Below are positions 54,551-64,000 of a stretch of DNA of 64,000 nt, piece after piece; the stretch's first letter is position 1, and each line of letters begins with the position of its first letter. The notes beneath the pieces are model-generated. The model was not told where the DNA came from and did not search any database. It saw only the letters and a list, made by a program, of their open reading frames with translations. The stretch is from assembly GCA_036874045.1 (NCBI GenBank), contig CM072343.1:14466001-14530000 (forward strand), given 5' to 3'. The translations under genes were made by a program, and so were the position numbers. The stretch is from Cymodocea nodosa (taxonomy: Eukaryota; Streptophyta; Magnoliopsida; Alismatales; Cymodoceaceae).

Positions 54551-56229
54551 ACTCGACGAGCCTATCTTTCCAATTAAATACTACTATTTACAAAGGAATT
54601 CAGCCAACCATTGGGCAGTTCCACAGATTATAAATAACATCAATTAAGTTATTTAATGCTAGTTAATATTAGATTTATCATTAAGTAACACTAACATTCA
54701 GATATTTCAAACAGTAGCCATTAAAATCTTTAAGTATATGGAACAAATCAATTTCAGTAAATCGTAAAACTATTTTCTATTTTCTGAATCAAACAACATA
54801 AAACATTCACAATAATGACAATGATAACATTACTCACGATACAAAACAAACAATACAACACTTAAATACTAAATATAAACATAGATAAGTTATTGTTTTT
54901 GGTATTTTTGTTTTGATGTGTTCATGAAAATGGGCGAAAGGTGAAATGTAAAAATCTCTATCGACAATAAAAACTTCTGTCACTACATGTGATGCGATTA
55001 CACCACTGAAAACTTAATCACTTACAATCCTGCCTCCTCTCTCTATAGAATCATGAGTCTAGAATTGCAAGATGATCTTCTCTTCAGCATACTGGCATCA
55101 ACCTGAAACCAAGGCTAGAAGCTTTACGATCTCCTGAGATATGAGTCGGTGCTTGGTGAAAATGGCTTCCCTCCCTACGACGCGATCACTCCTCACAATG
55201 GTTGTTAGGCGCCATGTTTGGCTCGGAATCGACCCGACATCAGGAAAGTATCCTCATAGACCTTCGATGGTTGGTGACTTTGGTGATTTTAATGGTTTTG
55301 GTGGTGAGGTAGAGCTTTAGGGAACTTCCGATGTTGCCTACAGTTAGCACATTCCTCCACCTCTACACACATTGCCAACCATACTTTCTTCATTTTTCTC
55401 CTTTTCTTTTATATTTCTTCAGTAGTAACTACTTCTACTTAGATGATCGGTTGGATTTCCTTCATTCCTATCAACGATGGTGATTTCTTCTTCCTTCCAC
55501 GAGTGAATTCCTACGTGATATGTGCAATCGTGGTTTTCCTTTGAATGTCCTATTTCTATAACCGCTATAGTGAAATATTAGAAAATAAATGGTCCATGGA
55601 GATACAGATAACTCAACGGACTTACTTCGTTGATTTAACTATAAAACACGTACAATAAAGAAATAAGGTGCTAACATAACGTGTTACCTTAGTGTGTATT
55701 CACGTAACTCAATGCGTACAATTATGCTAACTTAACGAGTTAAACATGTGCATCTCACGTGATATACTAAAGCATTTAAATTCAACACGTGCATAATTCT
55801 AACTTAATGAGTTCAGATATTTCAGACACTTACGAACCTAACTATCCAATGCCTAGATGCATTTCAGATAGTTAATAGATAACTTACCGAAAATCCACTT
55901 AAGTCATGCATTAAGGTTTCAACACGTGTACTCCAAGAAATAATAAAATATTCTTCTATCATTAAAAACATAACTGTCCGGTACATGCAATATAACTCTC
56001 TAAAATAACAAAAAATTTGAATACTTAAGAATTTCACAGCCTGTAATTTATCAACAGTTCAGAAATGTACTAAATTAACATTAATTCCCTGAAATTATGT
56101 AGATTCTTTCATTAAAGCTTATAACAGTGCAATAATAACATAATGACTTAATTCTTATATGATAAGCTAAATATTATGCAATTAACCATCATTTAACCAT
56201 TAATATTATGCACTTTTTCATTCTAAACA
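54551..56229 (-). repeat. Athila-type LTR, right arm of an inverted pair
   Basis: Read from 56229 (TGTTTAGAATGAAAAAG) leftwards to 54551. It matches 1839-3968 and 26620-28383. The two arms together form a long inverted repeat centred near 54550. ACATG lies directly right of it (56230-56234) and also at 53032-53036, one base before the left arm. Confidence 0.83.
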
Positions 56230-56815
56230 ACATGCATCACACATAACCTCTTTCGAGTAATTAATACTACGTAAACCTCTAACCAGATTCTTTTTAGACA
56301 ACTTTTGTAATAATTTTAAGTTTGAATGTCCTAGCCTTCTATGCCATAAAATAACTTCATTTGATTTTGCAATTAACTAAGCATCGTCTTTAATAATATT
56401 AGTAGGCAAATTCAGAATACAAATGGATCCTTTCTTATATGTAGTGAATAAAATTTCGTTTGTATACATGTCCATAATTTTACAGGAATCTTTTTCACAA
56501 ATTACTCTATAAAACTTCATTAAAATAGGGACACTTAATAAATTAAAACCTAAGTTTTCTACTAATAATACACCATTTATAAAACACTTTTCAATTACCT
56601 GAACCTTGCCAAACCCAAGGATTTTTGTTTTACTTTTATTTCCAAAGGTAACTTGTTGTTCTTTGTTTTTGTTACTTCTGTAAGTAATCGTATGTCTCCA
56701 ATCATGTGGTTGGATGCTCCACTGTCCATTATTCATTTTGATTTGTGTACCTGCAAAATAGTTAAGAAGAGATTTTATTTCTTGGAACCCATTTCTAAGT
56801 GGGTCCAAGAATTTT
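56230..56815 (-). pseudogene. Protease and GAG-pre-integrase region of element G
   Basis: On the minus strand, QQVTFGNKSKTKILGFGKVQ, INGVLLVENLGFNLLSV and GSICILNLPTN are the copia protease C-terminal and linker blocks. The pre-integrase wording (LWHRRLGHSNLKLL) ends at CDAC near 56232. It is similar to 1430-1838 in element A. It is a broken fossil. Confidence 0.82.
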
Positions 56816-58800
56816 AGAGTGAGTCATATGAAAATAATCAATATTTTTAAACTTCAACTTATTTATTTTCTGATAATTATTCCTACGTTTATTACTCTTA
56901 GTGTTGTAATTATCAGAACATTTATCTCTATGTAAAATAGAGTTGAAATTTTCATTTCTGATATTATTTAATTGCTCTTTCTAATTTCTGATATTTTTCA
57001 AATATAAAGAAAATTGATCAAAGATATTAATGTTTTCAAATGACTTAGCCCGATTTTTCTGAAAATTTCTTTTGGGACTCTTGCATCGTGTGCTATTATC
57101 TATGTGTTGTATTTTATTAATTTGCACATATTTATCTCCCTTTTTAATCACATACAGAATAGTTTTTCTTTTACTATTCTTAGTACTAGAAATAAAGACA
57201 TTATTTTTAGTAGTACCATCACGCAACATATAATTTTTAGAAGATGCATCATGTAAACCAATATCATGTTTTTCTACATTTGATATTTTACTACTAAGTT
57301 CATTTGTTATAGTCTAACTATTATTCTATTTACTTAAGGTAGTCTTTTGATCGCAAACCTTAATTTTTAACATATCAATTTCTAAATTTAAATTAGTAAT
57401 AGTCAATTTCAGTTCTTCAACTTCACAAATCGTTTTCTTTTTATCAACAATTAAATTTTCACAATCAACATGTAATTTTCTTTCTATTACAGTAAACTTT
57501 AAAATTTCCTATGCATGCTTTTGATTTTTTTCTTTAAATTTATTCAACGTAGAATTTAGAAAATCAATCTTATTTTTAGATTCATCTAGCATTTCCCTAA
57601 TGTTCTTTCCTTCTATTTTTACTTTCTTATATTTTCTAGCTAGTTTATTGTATTCAACAAGTAATTTGTCAAAACTATCATAACTAGCATTTGAATCATA
57701 AGATACCTCACTAAAATTTGCCATGAAGTACACGTTCGCTAGATTTTCTTCTAAATCTGATTTTGATGAGGATTCACAATCTGATGTTGAATCCTTTGTT
57801 TCTTTACTTTGTAAAGCTAAATAGTCATCCCATGTCACTTTAAGTGTCTTTCTCTTTTTAAATTTCTTATTCCTGAAATTTCTCCTCGAATTCTTCTTAT
57901 TTTTGTTGAAAGGACAATCAGTTTAAAAGTGACCCAACCTGTTGCACTTGTAGCATATGATTTTGTCCTTCATAAATGACTTCTTATCCATATCTCCGGA
58001 TGTCTTTGCTGACCTGAAGTTCCTGCGTTTCTTCAACAAATCTCTAAATTTTTTGGTCAACAAAAGTAAATCATCATTAGAATCACTAGTGATTTTTGAG
58101 ACTTTATCATCCTCAAAAGTCAGATCCCTACTAGGATTCTTTCCTTTTGGATCTAAATGTTGTACTTCATAGGCTGACAGATTGCCTATGAGATCATCAA
58201 GAGTATATCTATTTAAATCTATGGACTCTTCAATAGATGTTGTCTTTTGAGCCCAAATTTTAGTTAAAGATCTAAGGATCTTTCTTACCTAGTCTTTTTC
58301 CTCGAATTTCTTGCCTAAAGATTTTAATAAATTTACAATCTCAAGAAAATGGTAAAACATATCAGAGATACATTCATTTTCGTGCATTCTAAAAAGCTCA
58401 TATTTATGTACTAACATATTAATCTTAGATTTCTTGACCAGGTTAGTACCTTTGTTGGCAACCTCTAATGCATGCAATATCTCCTATGTAGTTGATATGT
58501 AGAAACTTTATTAAATTGATCATGAGATAAAGCACAAAATAAGATGTTTAAACCTTTAGCATTCAATGTCATTTGCTCCTTTTCATTAAAATTCCAAGTA
58601 TCATATGGAGTTGTAATTAACACTATAGGATTGCTAATTACATGTCATAATTTGAAATGAATTGACTGAAAGAATACTTTCATCCTATATTTCTAATAAC
58701 CATAATTGCTACCTTCAAACATAGGAGGATGAGTAGTGGTCTATCCTTCAGTCATAACTAAAATCTTAGTATTATCCATTTAAACAGATGATCCTAAATA
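56816..58800 (-). pseudogene. gag region of element G
   Basis: On the minus strand from near 58780: the SIRE gag N-terminus (SNYGYWKYRMKVFFQSI), INMLVHKYELFRMHENECIS, and a zinc knuckle opening CYKCNRLGHF near 57955. A long coiled coil follows (57500-57700, KLARKYKKVKIEGKNIREML and similar). A Lys/Asn-rich stretch reaches MDPLRNGFQEIKSLL near 56800. It parallels element A (76-1020) and element H. It is broken in several places. Confidence 0.83.
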
Positions 58801-58839
58801 AATGACAGGAAAAATCGATTCCTAAATAGAAAAATGAAA

Positions 58840-58852
58840 GCTTTGATACCAA
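58840..58852 (-). other. Primer binding site of element G (initiator tRNA-Met)
   Basis: On the minus strand TTGGTATCAAAGC follows the 5' LTR end by one base. It is a slightly changed form of TGGTATCAGAGC and sets the orientation of G. Confidence 0.85.
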
Positions 58853-58853
58853 T

Positions 58854-60095
58854 TGTAGGATCGTAGTATCACAAGAGGGGAGGTGAATTGTGTCTTTAGC
58901 AATTAAAATTACTAGCAATTAAAACAAGAGCAGAAAACACATGTAAATAAAATTCTAATCTTTATATACTTTAAAGAAAAAATTTACAATCTCTTTTCAA
59001 CTCATTTCCTTCTTGTTGGTTCTGATACAATAAAGTCTGAAATATAATTCAAAAAGAAAATAAAATCCTTATTCTAAGATAATTTCGAATTATATAAAAT
59101 CTGATCATTATGCACATAGCTCTTTTTCCTTCTTTTAGCTTCTATATCTTTTCTTCTCGAGTTGCCGAATTTCCAGACTTCTTGAATTGCAACCCCTTTT
59201 CTGAAATTGCTTGGAATTCCGGACTTCTTCTGATGTTGGAGAATTTTTCAGGATTTGAATATTCAGACTTGATATTTGAGATTAGGATGATCGTAATGTA
59301 GCTTGTACCCTCTATTTATAGTAGTCAAACTATGACTTCACGTTCAGCATGTTCATCCACTTAATCCATAATCCATAATCTCACATACTAATTTCAAATT
59401 CAAATTATCCACGATTTCCACTATCTTTTTGAATTTCCACTATGTCCACTCTTTATTTTGAATTTCCACTATCTTATTTTGAATGTCCATTATCTCCACT
59501 ATTATTTTGAATTTCCACGATTTCATATCGTAGATCCACTGAAACTTTAACTTCCTAGAGATTTGTAGAATATCTTCTAAGTCACTACTTTAATCGAACA
59601 CTTATCCTTTAAGTCCTATAAAAACTCGAACACTTATTTGTAACTCTTCGAATTCTTACACCTGCAAAACATGTGACTGAACATGAAAACTTATCTATTC
59701 GTTAGTTATTTTATAAAACTCGAACAGTTATCCATCCATGTATATAAAAACTTGAATAGTTATCTAACTCTTCGATTTTTCATTACCGAATGCACATGGA
59801 AAACACGTGAAAACTTAAAACATTAAAAACACACGTGTAGATAACTTAACTATACAAGTTTTTTAACATAACTCTTCGACTAAATTGAAATGTTAACTAT
59901 CCAAAAGTTTAACTATCCAAAGCTTAACTATCCAAAAACTTTAACTATCCGAAAGTTAACTATCCGAAATTTTAAATGAAACTTTCCAGTAACTTGTCAA
60001 CATTTAATTACATGACTATTATACTTAGAAAAATTTATTTAGACTTATTTATAAACTTTAATGAAATATTCATCATCAAAACAAAATTCCTAACA
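58854..60095 (-). repeat. 5' LTR of element G (family C)
   Basis: This 1242-bp LTR is read from 60095 (TGTTAGGAATTTTG) to 58854 (GATCCTACA). CTCGAACAGTTA lies near 59719 (plus-strand reading), TAACTCTTCGA near 59641, 59767 and 59870, and TAACTATCCGAAA-type words at 59895-59970. Confidence 0.9.
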
Positions 60096-60895
60096 TCATG
60101 CATTCCCCTTGGCAATATTCTTTTATCTGTAATAACTTCAACCGAGTTTTCCCACTAAATAGTTTTTTTTGCAAAGTTTTCTAAGTATGTCCATACTTCT
60201 TCACTACACTATTTCAAAAATCTATTCTGACAAGTAGATTCTAATAAAGATTTAGTTGAAACATCTATGCCTTCACAAATTATAGCTATTAATTGTGTTT
60301 TACTCATTACATGATGTGGATATTGAGTTAGTAAATCTTTAAATTGTTCAAAATATTTCCAAAATGATTCTCCTTGTTTTTTGCTACACATTAATATTTC
60401 CTTTTTCTTTTTAATCGTTTGATGTGTTGGATAATATTTTTCCAGAAAAACAAAGTAAAATTCAGTTCATGCAGAAATTGAATCAGGCGATAGAGCACAT
60501 AACCATCTCTTAGTTGTGCCTTTTAAAGCAAAAGAAATTTATCTAAGTTTAATAGCATCAATACTCATGTTCGACATTTTCATCATTTAACAAACTTCGT
60601 TAAATTCTCTAAGGAAATAATAGGCATCTTCTCTTTCTAATCCATGAAAGGGTAGCAATTGACTAATATAATTAGATTTCAGTTCAAACCTATCTCCCTC
60701 AAAGTTTGGCAATTGAATACATAAAGGTTCATCAAATAATTCAGGATACAGAATTTTCCCTAATGGTTTTTCTATTGGAGTAGCTACATCTTCGTTCTCC
60801 TTTAAAGAAAGGTTAGCTACACCCCTAAGGATTTTGTTAAAGTTTAATTCAGAAAATATTTCAGTATGCCTCTATGTTGAATAATCCTATGTAGA
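60096..60895 (-). pseudogene. Athila-type remnant Y, gag N-terminal part
   Basis: On the minus strand, LPNFEGDRFELKSNYISQLL, PFHGLEREDAYYFLREFNEV, LKGTTKRWLCALSPDSI and GESFWKYFEQFKDLLTQYPH are the core gag blocks of Athila-type elements. The TCATG repeat (60096-60100) marks the insertion of G. The gag continues on the other side of G at 42173. It abuts the pol remnant X near 60895. It is a broken fossil. Confidence 0.82.
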
Positions 60896-61320
60896 TGTTC
60901 TTACTAATCATTTAATGCTAGGAGAACGAGTCCATATTTTTGTAGGAATAGCTTCTATCCATTTAGATACATAGTCCACCCCTAATAATATATAATTAAA
61001 TTGATTAGACGTAGGAAATGGACTCATAAAATCTATTCCCCACACATCAAAGATTTCAACCTTAACAATAAGATTGAGAGGCATCATATTCCTCTTTGAT
61101 ATCCTTCCTATTTGTTAACATCTCAAACAACTTAAGCAGTATTTATGAGGATTTTTAAATAATGTTAGCCAATAGAATCCACACTATAGAATTTTAGCAG
61201 TAGTTTTCCCTAAACCAAAATGTCCTTCACATACTTGGTCATGGCAGAAAGACAATATGCCCTAATATTCAATTTTTAGAATAAACCTCCTTAAAACTAG
61301 ATTAGGACATTTCTTAAATA
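60896..61320 (-). pseudogene. Integrase of remnant X
   Basis: On the minus strand the HHCC zinc site is visible as CHDQVCEGHFGLGKTTAKIL and a following YCLSCLRC. The core opens with [20 protein letters not shown] and [17 protein letters not shown], which hold the first catalytic Asp. The recognisable sequence ends near 60896. It is a fossil. Confidence 0.82.
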
Positions 61321-62420
61321 AGTATGGGTCTTCCCAATAGTAATATTTAACTCTTGAAAAGAACAATTTCTTATCCTATCTATTCCAATCTTTAGGTGTT
61401 AAATCTGTAACTAAATAGTTAACTATGTCTACATATCAAGGTATTGTGATTATGGTCATTAATTGTTCATTAGGAAAATTATCCTTAATTTCAATGTTTG
61501 ATTTTCCTATTTATAATCTTGATAAATGGTCTACTACTACTTTCTCACATCCTTTTTTATCTTTAATTTCTAAATCAAATTCTTGCAATAACAATATCCA
61601 CTGGATCAACCTAGGTTTAGTCTATTTCTTTGTTATTAGGTGTTTTAAAGTTGAATGATCTATGTATACTATCACTTTAGCTCCTATCAAATATGATCTA
61701 AACTTTTCTAAGATAAATACAATAACTAATAATTCTTTTTTAGTAGTTGTATAATTAACTTGTGCATCATTTAAAGTTTTGCTTGCGTAATGAATCACTC
61801 TAGGAGATTTTTCTATCTTCTATCCCAACACTGCTCCTACAGCAAAATCAGATGCATCGCACATTAATTCAAATGGATGGCTCCAATTAGGTGCTTGTAT
61901 TATAGGAGTTGAAATTAAGCTAGTTTTAAGCTTAAAAGCATATATTCCATTAGGACATATGAAAGTTATTTTCTCTTGATCCTCTAATGCTACTAGAACT
62001 TGGTTATATCTTGAATACTGGTCTAGGAAAGAAAAATATTCTAGCCCTACTAATTTCTCTAGCATTTGATTTATAAAAGGTAAGGGAAAATGATATTTCT
62101 TAGTCACAGCATTCAGTTTTCTATTGTCTATACACACTCTCCTACCTAATTGAATTTTAGTAGGTATCAAGTCTTGACTTTCATTCCTAATAACTATTAA
62201 TCTTTATTTGTTGGGAAGTACATGGATTGAACTAACCCATGAGCAATGCGAAATCGGATAAATTATGTTATTATATAACCATTTTACTATTTCCTTCCTA
62301 ACTACTTCTTTAAGGTTTGGATTTAATCTCCTCTCAGGAATTCTAACTAGTTTAGCATTCTCTTCTAAATATATATGGTGACAGCATAAAGTTGCACTTA
62401 ACCTTTTTATATCAGTCATA
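61321..62420 (-). pseudogene. RT and RNase H of remnant X
   Basis: On the minus strand, RT blocks VCIDNRKLNAVTKKYHFPLP, YFSFLDQYSRYNQVLVALED and WSHPFELMCDASDFAVGAVL are followed by the Ty3 RNase H wording HYASKTLNDAQVNYTTTKKE, FRSYLIGAKVIVYIDHSTLK and [19 protein letters not shown]. The lineage is the same as 23531-24930. It is a broken fossil. Confidence 0.85.
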
Positions 62421-63343
62421 GTCCATCCTATTGCTACTTTATAAGTTTTTACTACATCCTTTAATTTAGATATTTGATCCTCCTTTAAATCTGATGCAAT
62501 AATGATTGGATATGTTCATTTTTCTTCCAGAAATATATAGGTTAATTCAAGAGGTAAAGGTTTTAAATCTAAATGCTGACCATCAGAAGCTAGAGCTCCT
62601 AATTTAACATTTTCATCTTCGATATTAAGCTCTTCTTGATCTCCTTCTACATCTATGTTTTCACTTACTTCTAAAGTTTCAAAATCTAATTACCTATTTA
62701 ATTCTTCTTGAATCACATCTTCTAGCATATCTCATTCATCCTCTAGAAAGTCACTAGTATGTAAGGACATTTCTAACTCCTCATCCCTTTCCGATTTGAA
62801 AATATTTAATTGAGTATCCTCATTACCATATGCTAATTTCATCATTCCATTTTTACAATTTATAACAACCTTTGATGTTGCTAAAAATGGTCTTACCAAA
62901 ATTAAAGGTGTATTATGATTCTAATGCTTAATTTGTTGGAAATCCAAAATCACGATACGAATAGGATATTTGAAGTTCTTTACTTTAATTAAGACATCTT
63001 CTATTTTTCCTCTAGGGTATCTTATACTTCTATCTGCTAATTAAATAACAGTCCTAGTAGGGATTAAGCATTCTAATCCTAAGGATGCAAATATATCACT
63101 AGGCATAACATTTATACATGTACCTAGGTCTATTAAGGTTCTTTCTAGAATGATATTTCCTATGGTGCATGATATAACAGGAATTCCTAGATCAGATAAC
63201 TTTTTAGGAATTTGTGGCAGAAATAGAGAACTACTTTGCTTAGTTAAAAAGACTTTTCTCAAAAATTTTCGCTTTATTTTCTTAGTACACCAATCCATAA
63301 GAAAGTTAGCACAAAGTGGCATTTTCTGTAATAAGTCTAACAA
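62421..63343 (-). pseudogene. Protease and linker of remnant X
   Basis: On the minus strand, LIDLGTCINVMPSDIFASLG is the protease signature, followed by ILPRGK-like wording and an acidic linker with AYGNEDTQLNIFKSERDEEL near 62800. The block is parallel to 24600-25310. It is a fossil. Confidence 0.78.
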
Positions 63344-64000
63344 AGGAATGTTAACTTGTACTTTTTCAAAAATTTCTCTAATTTTTTCTTATTTTTCAGG
63401 AAATGTTTGTTGTAATCTTTCAAAATAAGGTGCTAATGATTGTGATTTACAAGATTCTTTTTCTTTCATTTCATTCTTTTGATCATTTTTAGTCTCATTT
63501 TAAGTTTCAGATTTTCTTTCATTGATTTCTAAGTTTTCGGATATTACATGTTCATTTTCATTTTGAATTTCTTTCTTACCTACCTCCATTTTGCTTTCTT
63601 TTTGAATTATTGGTGGTACATTAGTTCCAAATCTTAATATTATACATACATCCTCTAGATTTTCATTACTTTCATGATGTTCTTGTGCTTCATTTTTATG
63701 ATTTTGATTTTCTATTGTTTCCACTTTTAAATTACATTGTTTAACTCTTATTTCATTGGTATTTTCTCTTGTTTCTATGTTTTACAAATTATGCAACTCT
63801 TTAACATTAAAATTTTCCTTTGTATTCTCATTTTGCATAACTTGTAATTTCATTGTAAATTCATCTAATGCTTTTAGCTATCTTTCCAAATCATCTAATC
63901 TCATTGCATTCAATTTTTGATCAATTTTTATTATGGTTTTCTCAATTTCATAGATGATATCGATTTTAGGTTCTGAATAATCTTCCTTATAATTTATTTG
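63344..64000 (-). pseudogene. gag C-terminal part of remnant X
   Basis: On the minus strand this is a Lys/Glu/Asn/Gln-rich low-complexity region (NLEDVCIILRFGTNVPP, VGKKEIQNENEHVISENLEI) followed by LQKMPLCANFLMDW near the protease. It is parallel to 25311-26310. It runs off the window at 64000. It is a fossil. Confidence 0.72.

Larger units (their letters stand above)
42179..60095 (-). mobile_element. Copia element G, SIRE-type with extra ORF, nested in Y and itself a host for insertions (fossil)
   Basis: This 17.9-kb composite lies on the minus strand with family C LTRs at both ends (58854-60095 and 42179-43448). It is flanked by a perfect target duplication TCATG (42174-42178 and 60096-60100). 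In minus order it holds the primer site, gag, protease, integrase and RT parts, the extra ORF and a polypurine tract. Three later insertions lie inside: 53038-56229, 50185-52385 and 46727-49581. By eye the LTRs are about 90% identical, suggesting several million years at rice rates. It is heavily broken, with more than ten interruptions. Confidence 0.88.
60896..64000 (-). mobile_element. Athila-type gag-pol remnant X (fossil)
   Basis: On the minus strand from the window end leftwards: gag C-terminal part, protease, RT, RNase H and integrase, ending near 60895 against gag remnant Y. It is closely related to the Athila element at 23531-28383, with parallel sequence over the protease, RT and linker. 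No LTR of its own is in the window. It is broken at about ten places. Confidence 0.85.

Noticed and set aside
42179-60095. A giant intact retroelement or a virus-like element with a large cargo
   Set aside because: The extra length is explained by three separate insertions, each with its own ends, and the coding parts are heavily decayed.
1-64000. tRNA, rRNA, miRNA or host exon structures
   Set aside because: I found no cloverleaf-like or rRNA-like sequence and no splice-bounded coding series outside retroelement domains. Hairpins in LTRs could mimic miRNA precursors but are multi-copy and LTR-bound.

Overview
This window looks like intergenic heterochromatin from a flowering plant, probably a eudicot. 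It is AT-rich and consists almost entirely of nested, decayed LTR retrotransposons. I found no convincing host gene, tRNA, rRNA, CRISPR array or bacterial-type feature. The assignment to a plant rests on SIRE- and Tork-type Ty1/copia polyproteins, Athila-type Ty3/gypsy polyproteins with very long LTRs, and initiator-tRNA-Met and tRNA-Asp type primer sites. All of these elements are fossils.

Layout, left to right. 1-6476: SIRE-type copia element A (+), split by a solo Athila-type LTR (1839-3968). 6477-7724: unclassified tail. 7725-13187: Tork-type copia element D (+) with both 373-bp LTRs. 13216-15510: 5' part of SIRE-type element H. 15511-16431: unclassified. 16432-17962: solo LTR of family B. 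17963-23530: mosaic of an Athila LTR piece, an extra-ORF piece, a SIRE RT/RNase H piece, a family B LTR and another extra-ORF piece. 23531-28383: Athila-type element (-) with its 5' LTR. 28384-41525: Tork-like copia element C (+) with its 3' LTR, split by SIRE-type element F (29724-38143, 5-bp target repeat TAGCT). 41526-42178 and 60096-60895: Athila-type gag remnant Y (-), split by SIRE-type element G (42179-60095, (-), target repeat TCATG). G itself holds a short family B derivative (46727-49581, target repeat CTATC), a solo Athila LTR (50185-52385) and an inverted pair of Athila-type LTRs (53038-56229). 60896-64000: Athila-type gag-pol remnant X (-).

Three things stand out. First, the LTRs of at least four families, from both the copia and gypsy superfamilies, are filled with one degenerate 12-mer, YTCGNNNAGTTA. 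It is often followed within a few bases by its own reverse complement, so that it forms arrays of short hairpins whose two arms vary together. The clearest array is at 40637-41170. The small LTR of element D lacks it. Second, at least one gypsy-type LTR carries a 335-bp block that belongs to a copia LTR, so LTR parts have moved between superfamilies. Third, SIRE elements F and G carry a conserved extra sense ORF downstream of pol, where env would sit. It has a plant-transposon-protein-like core and a Gln-rich tail, and no visible signal peptide or membrane segment, and it follows its own promoter-like region with the same hairpin words.

All assignments come from reading motifs by eye. Identities and ages are rough.
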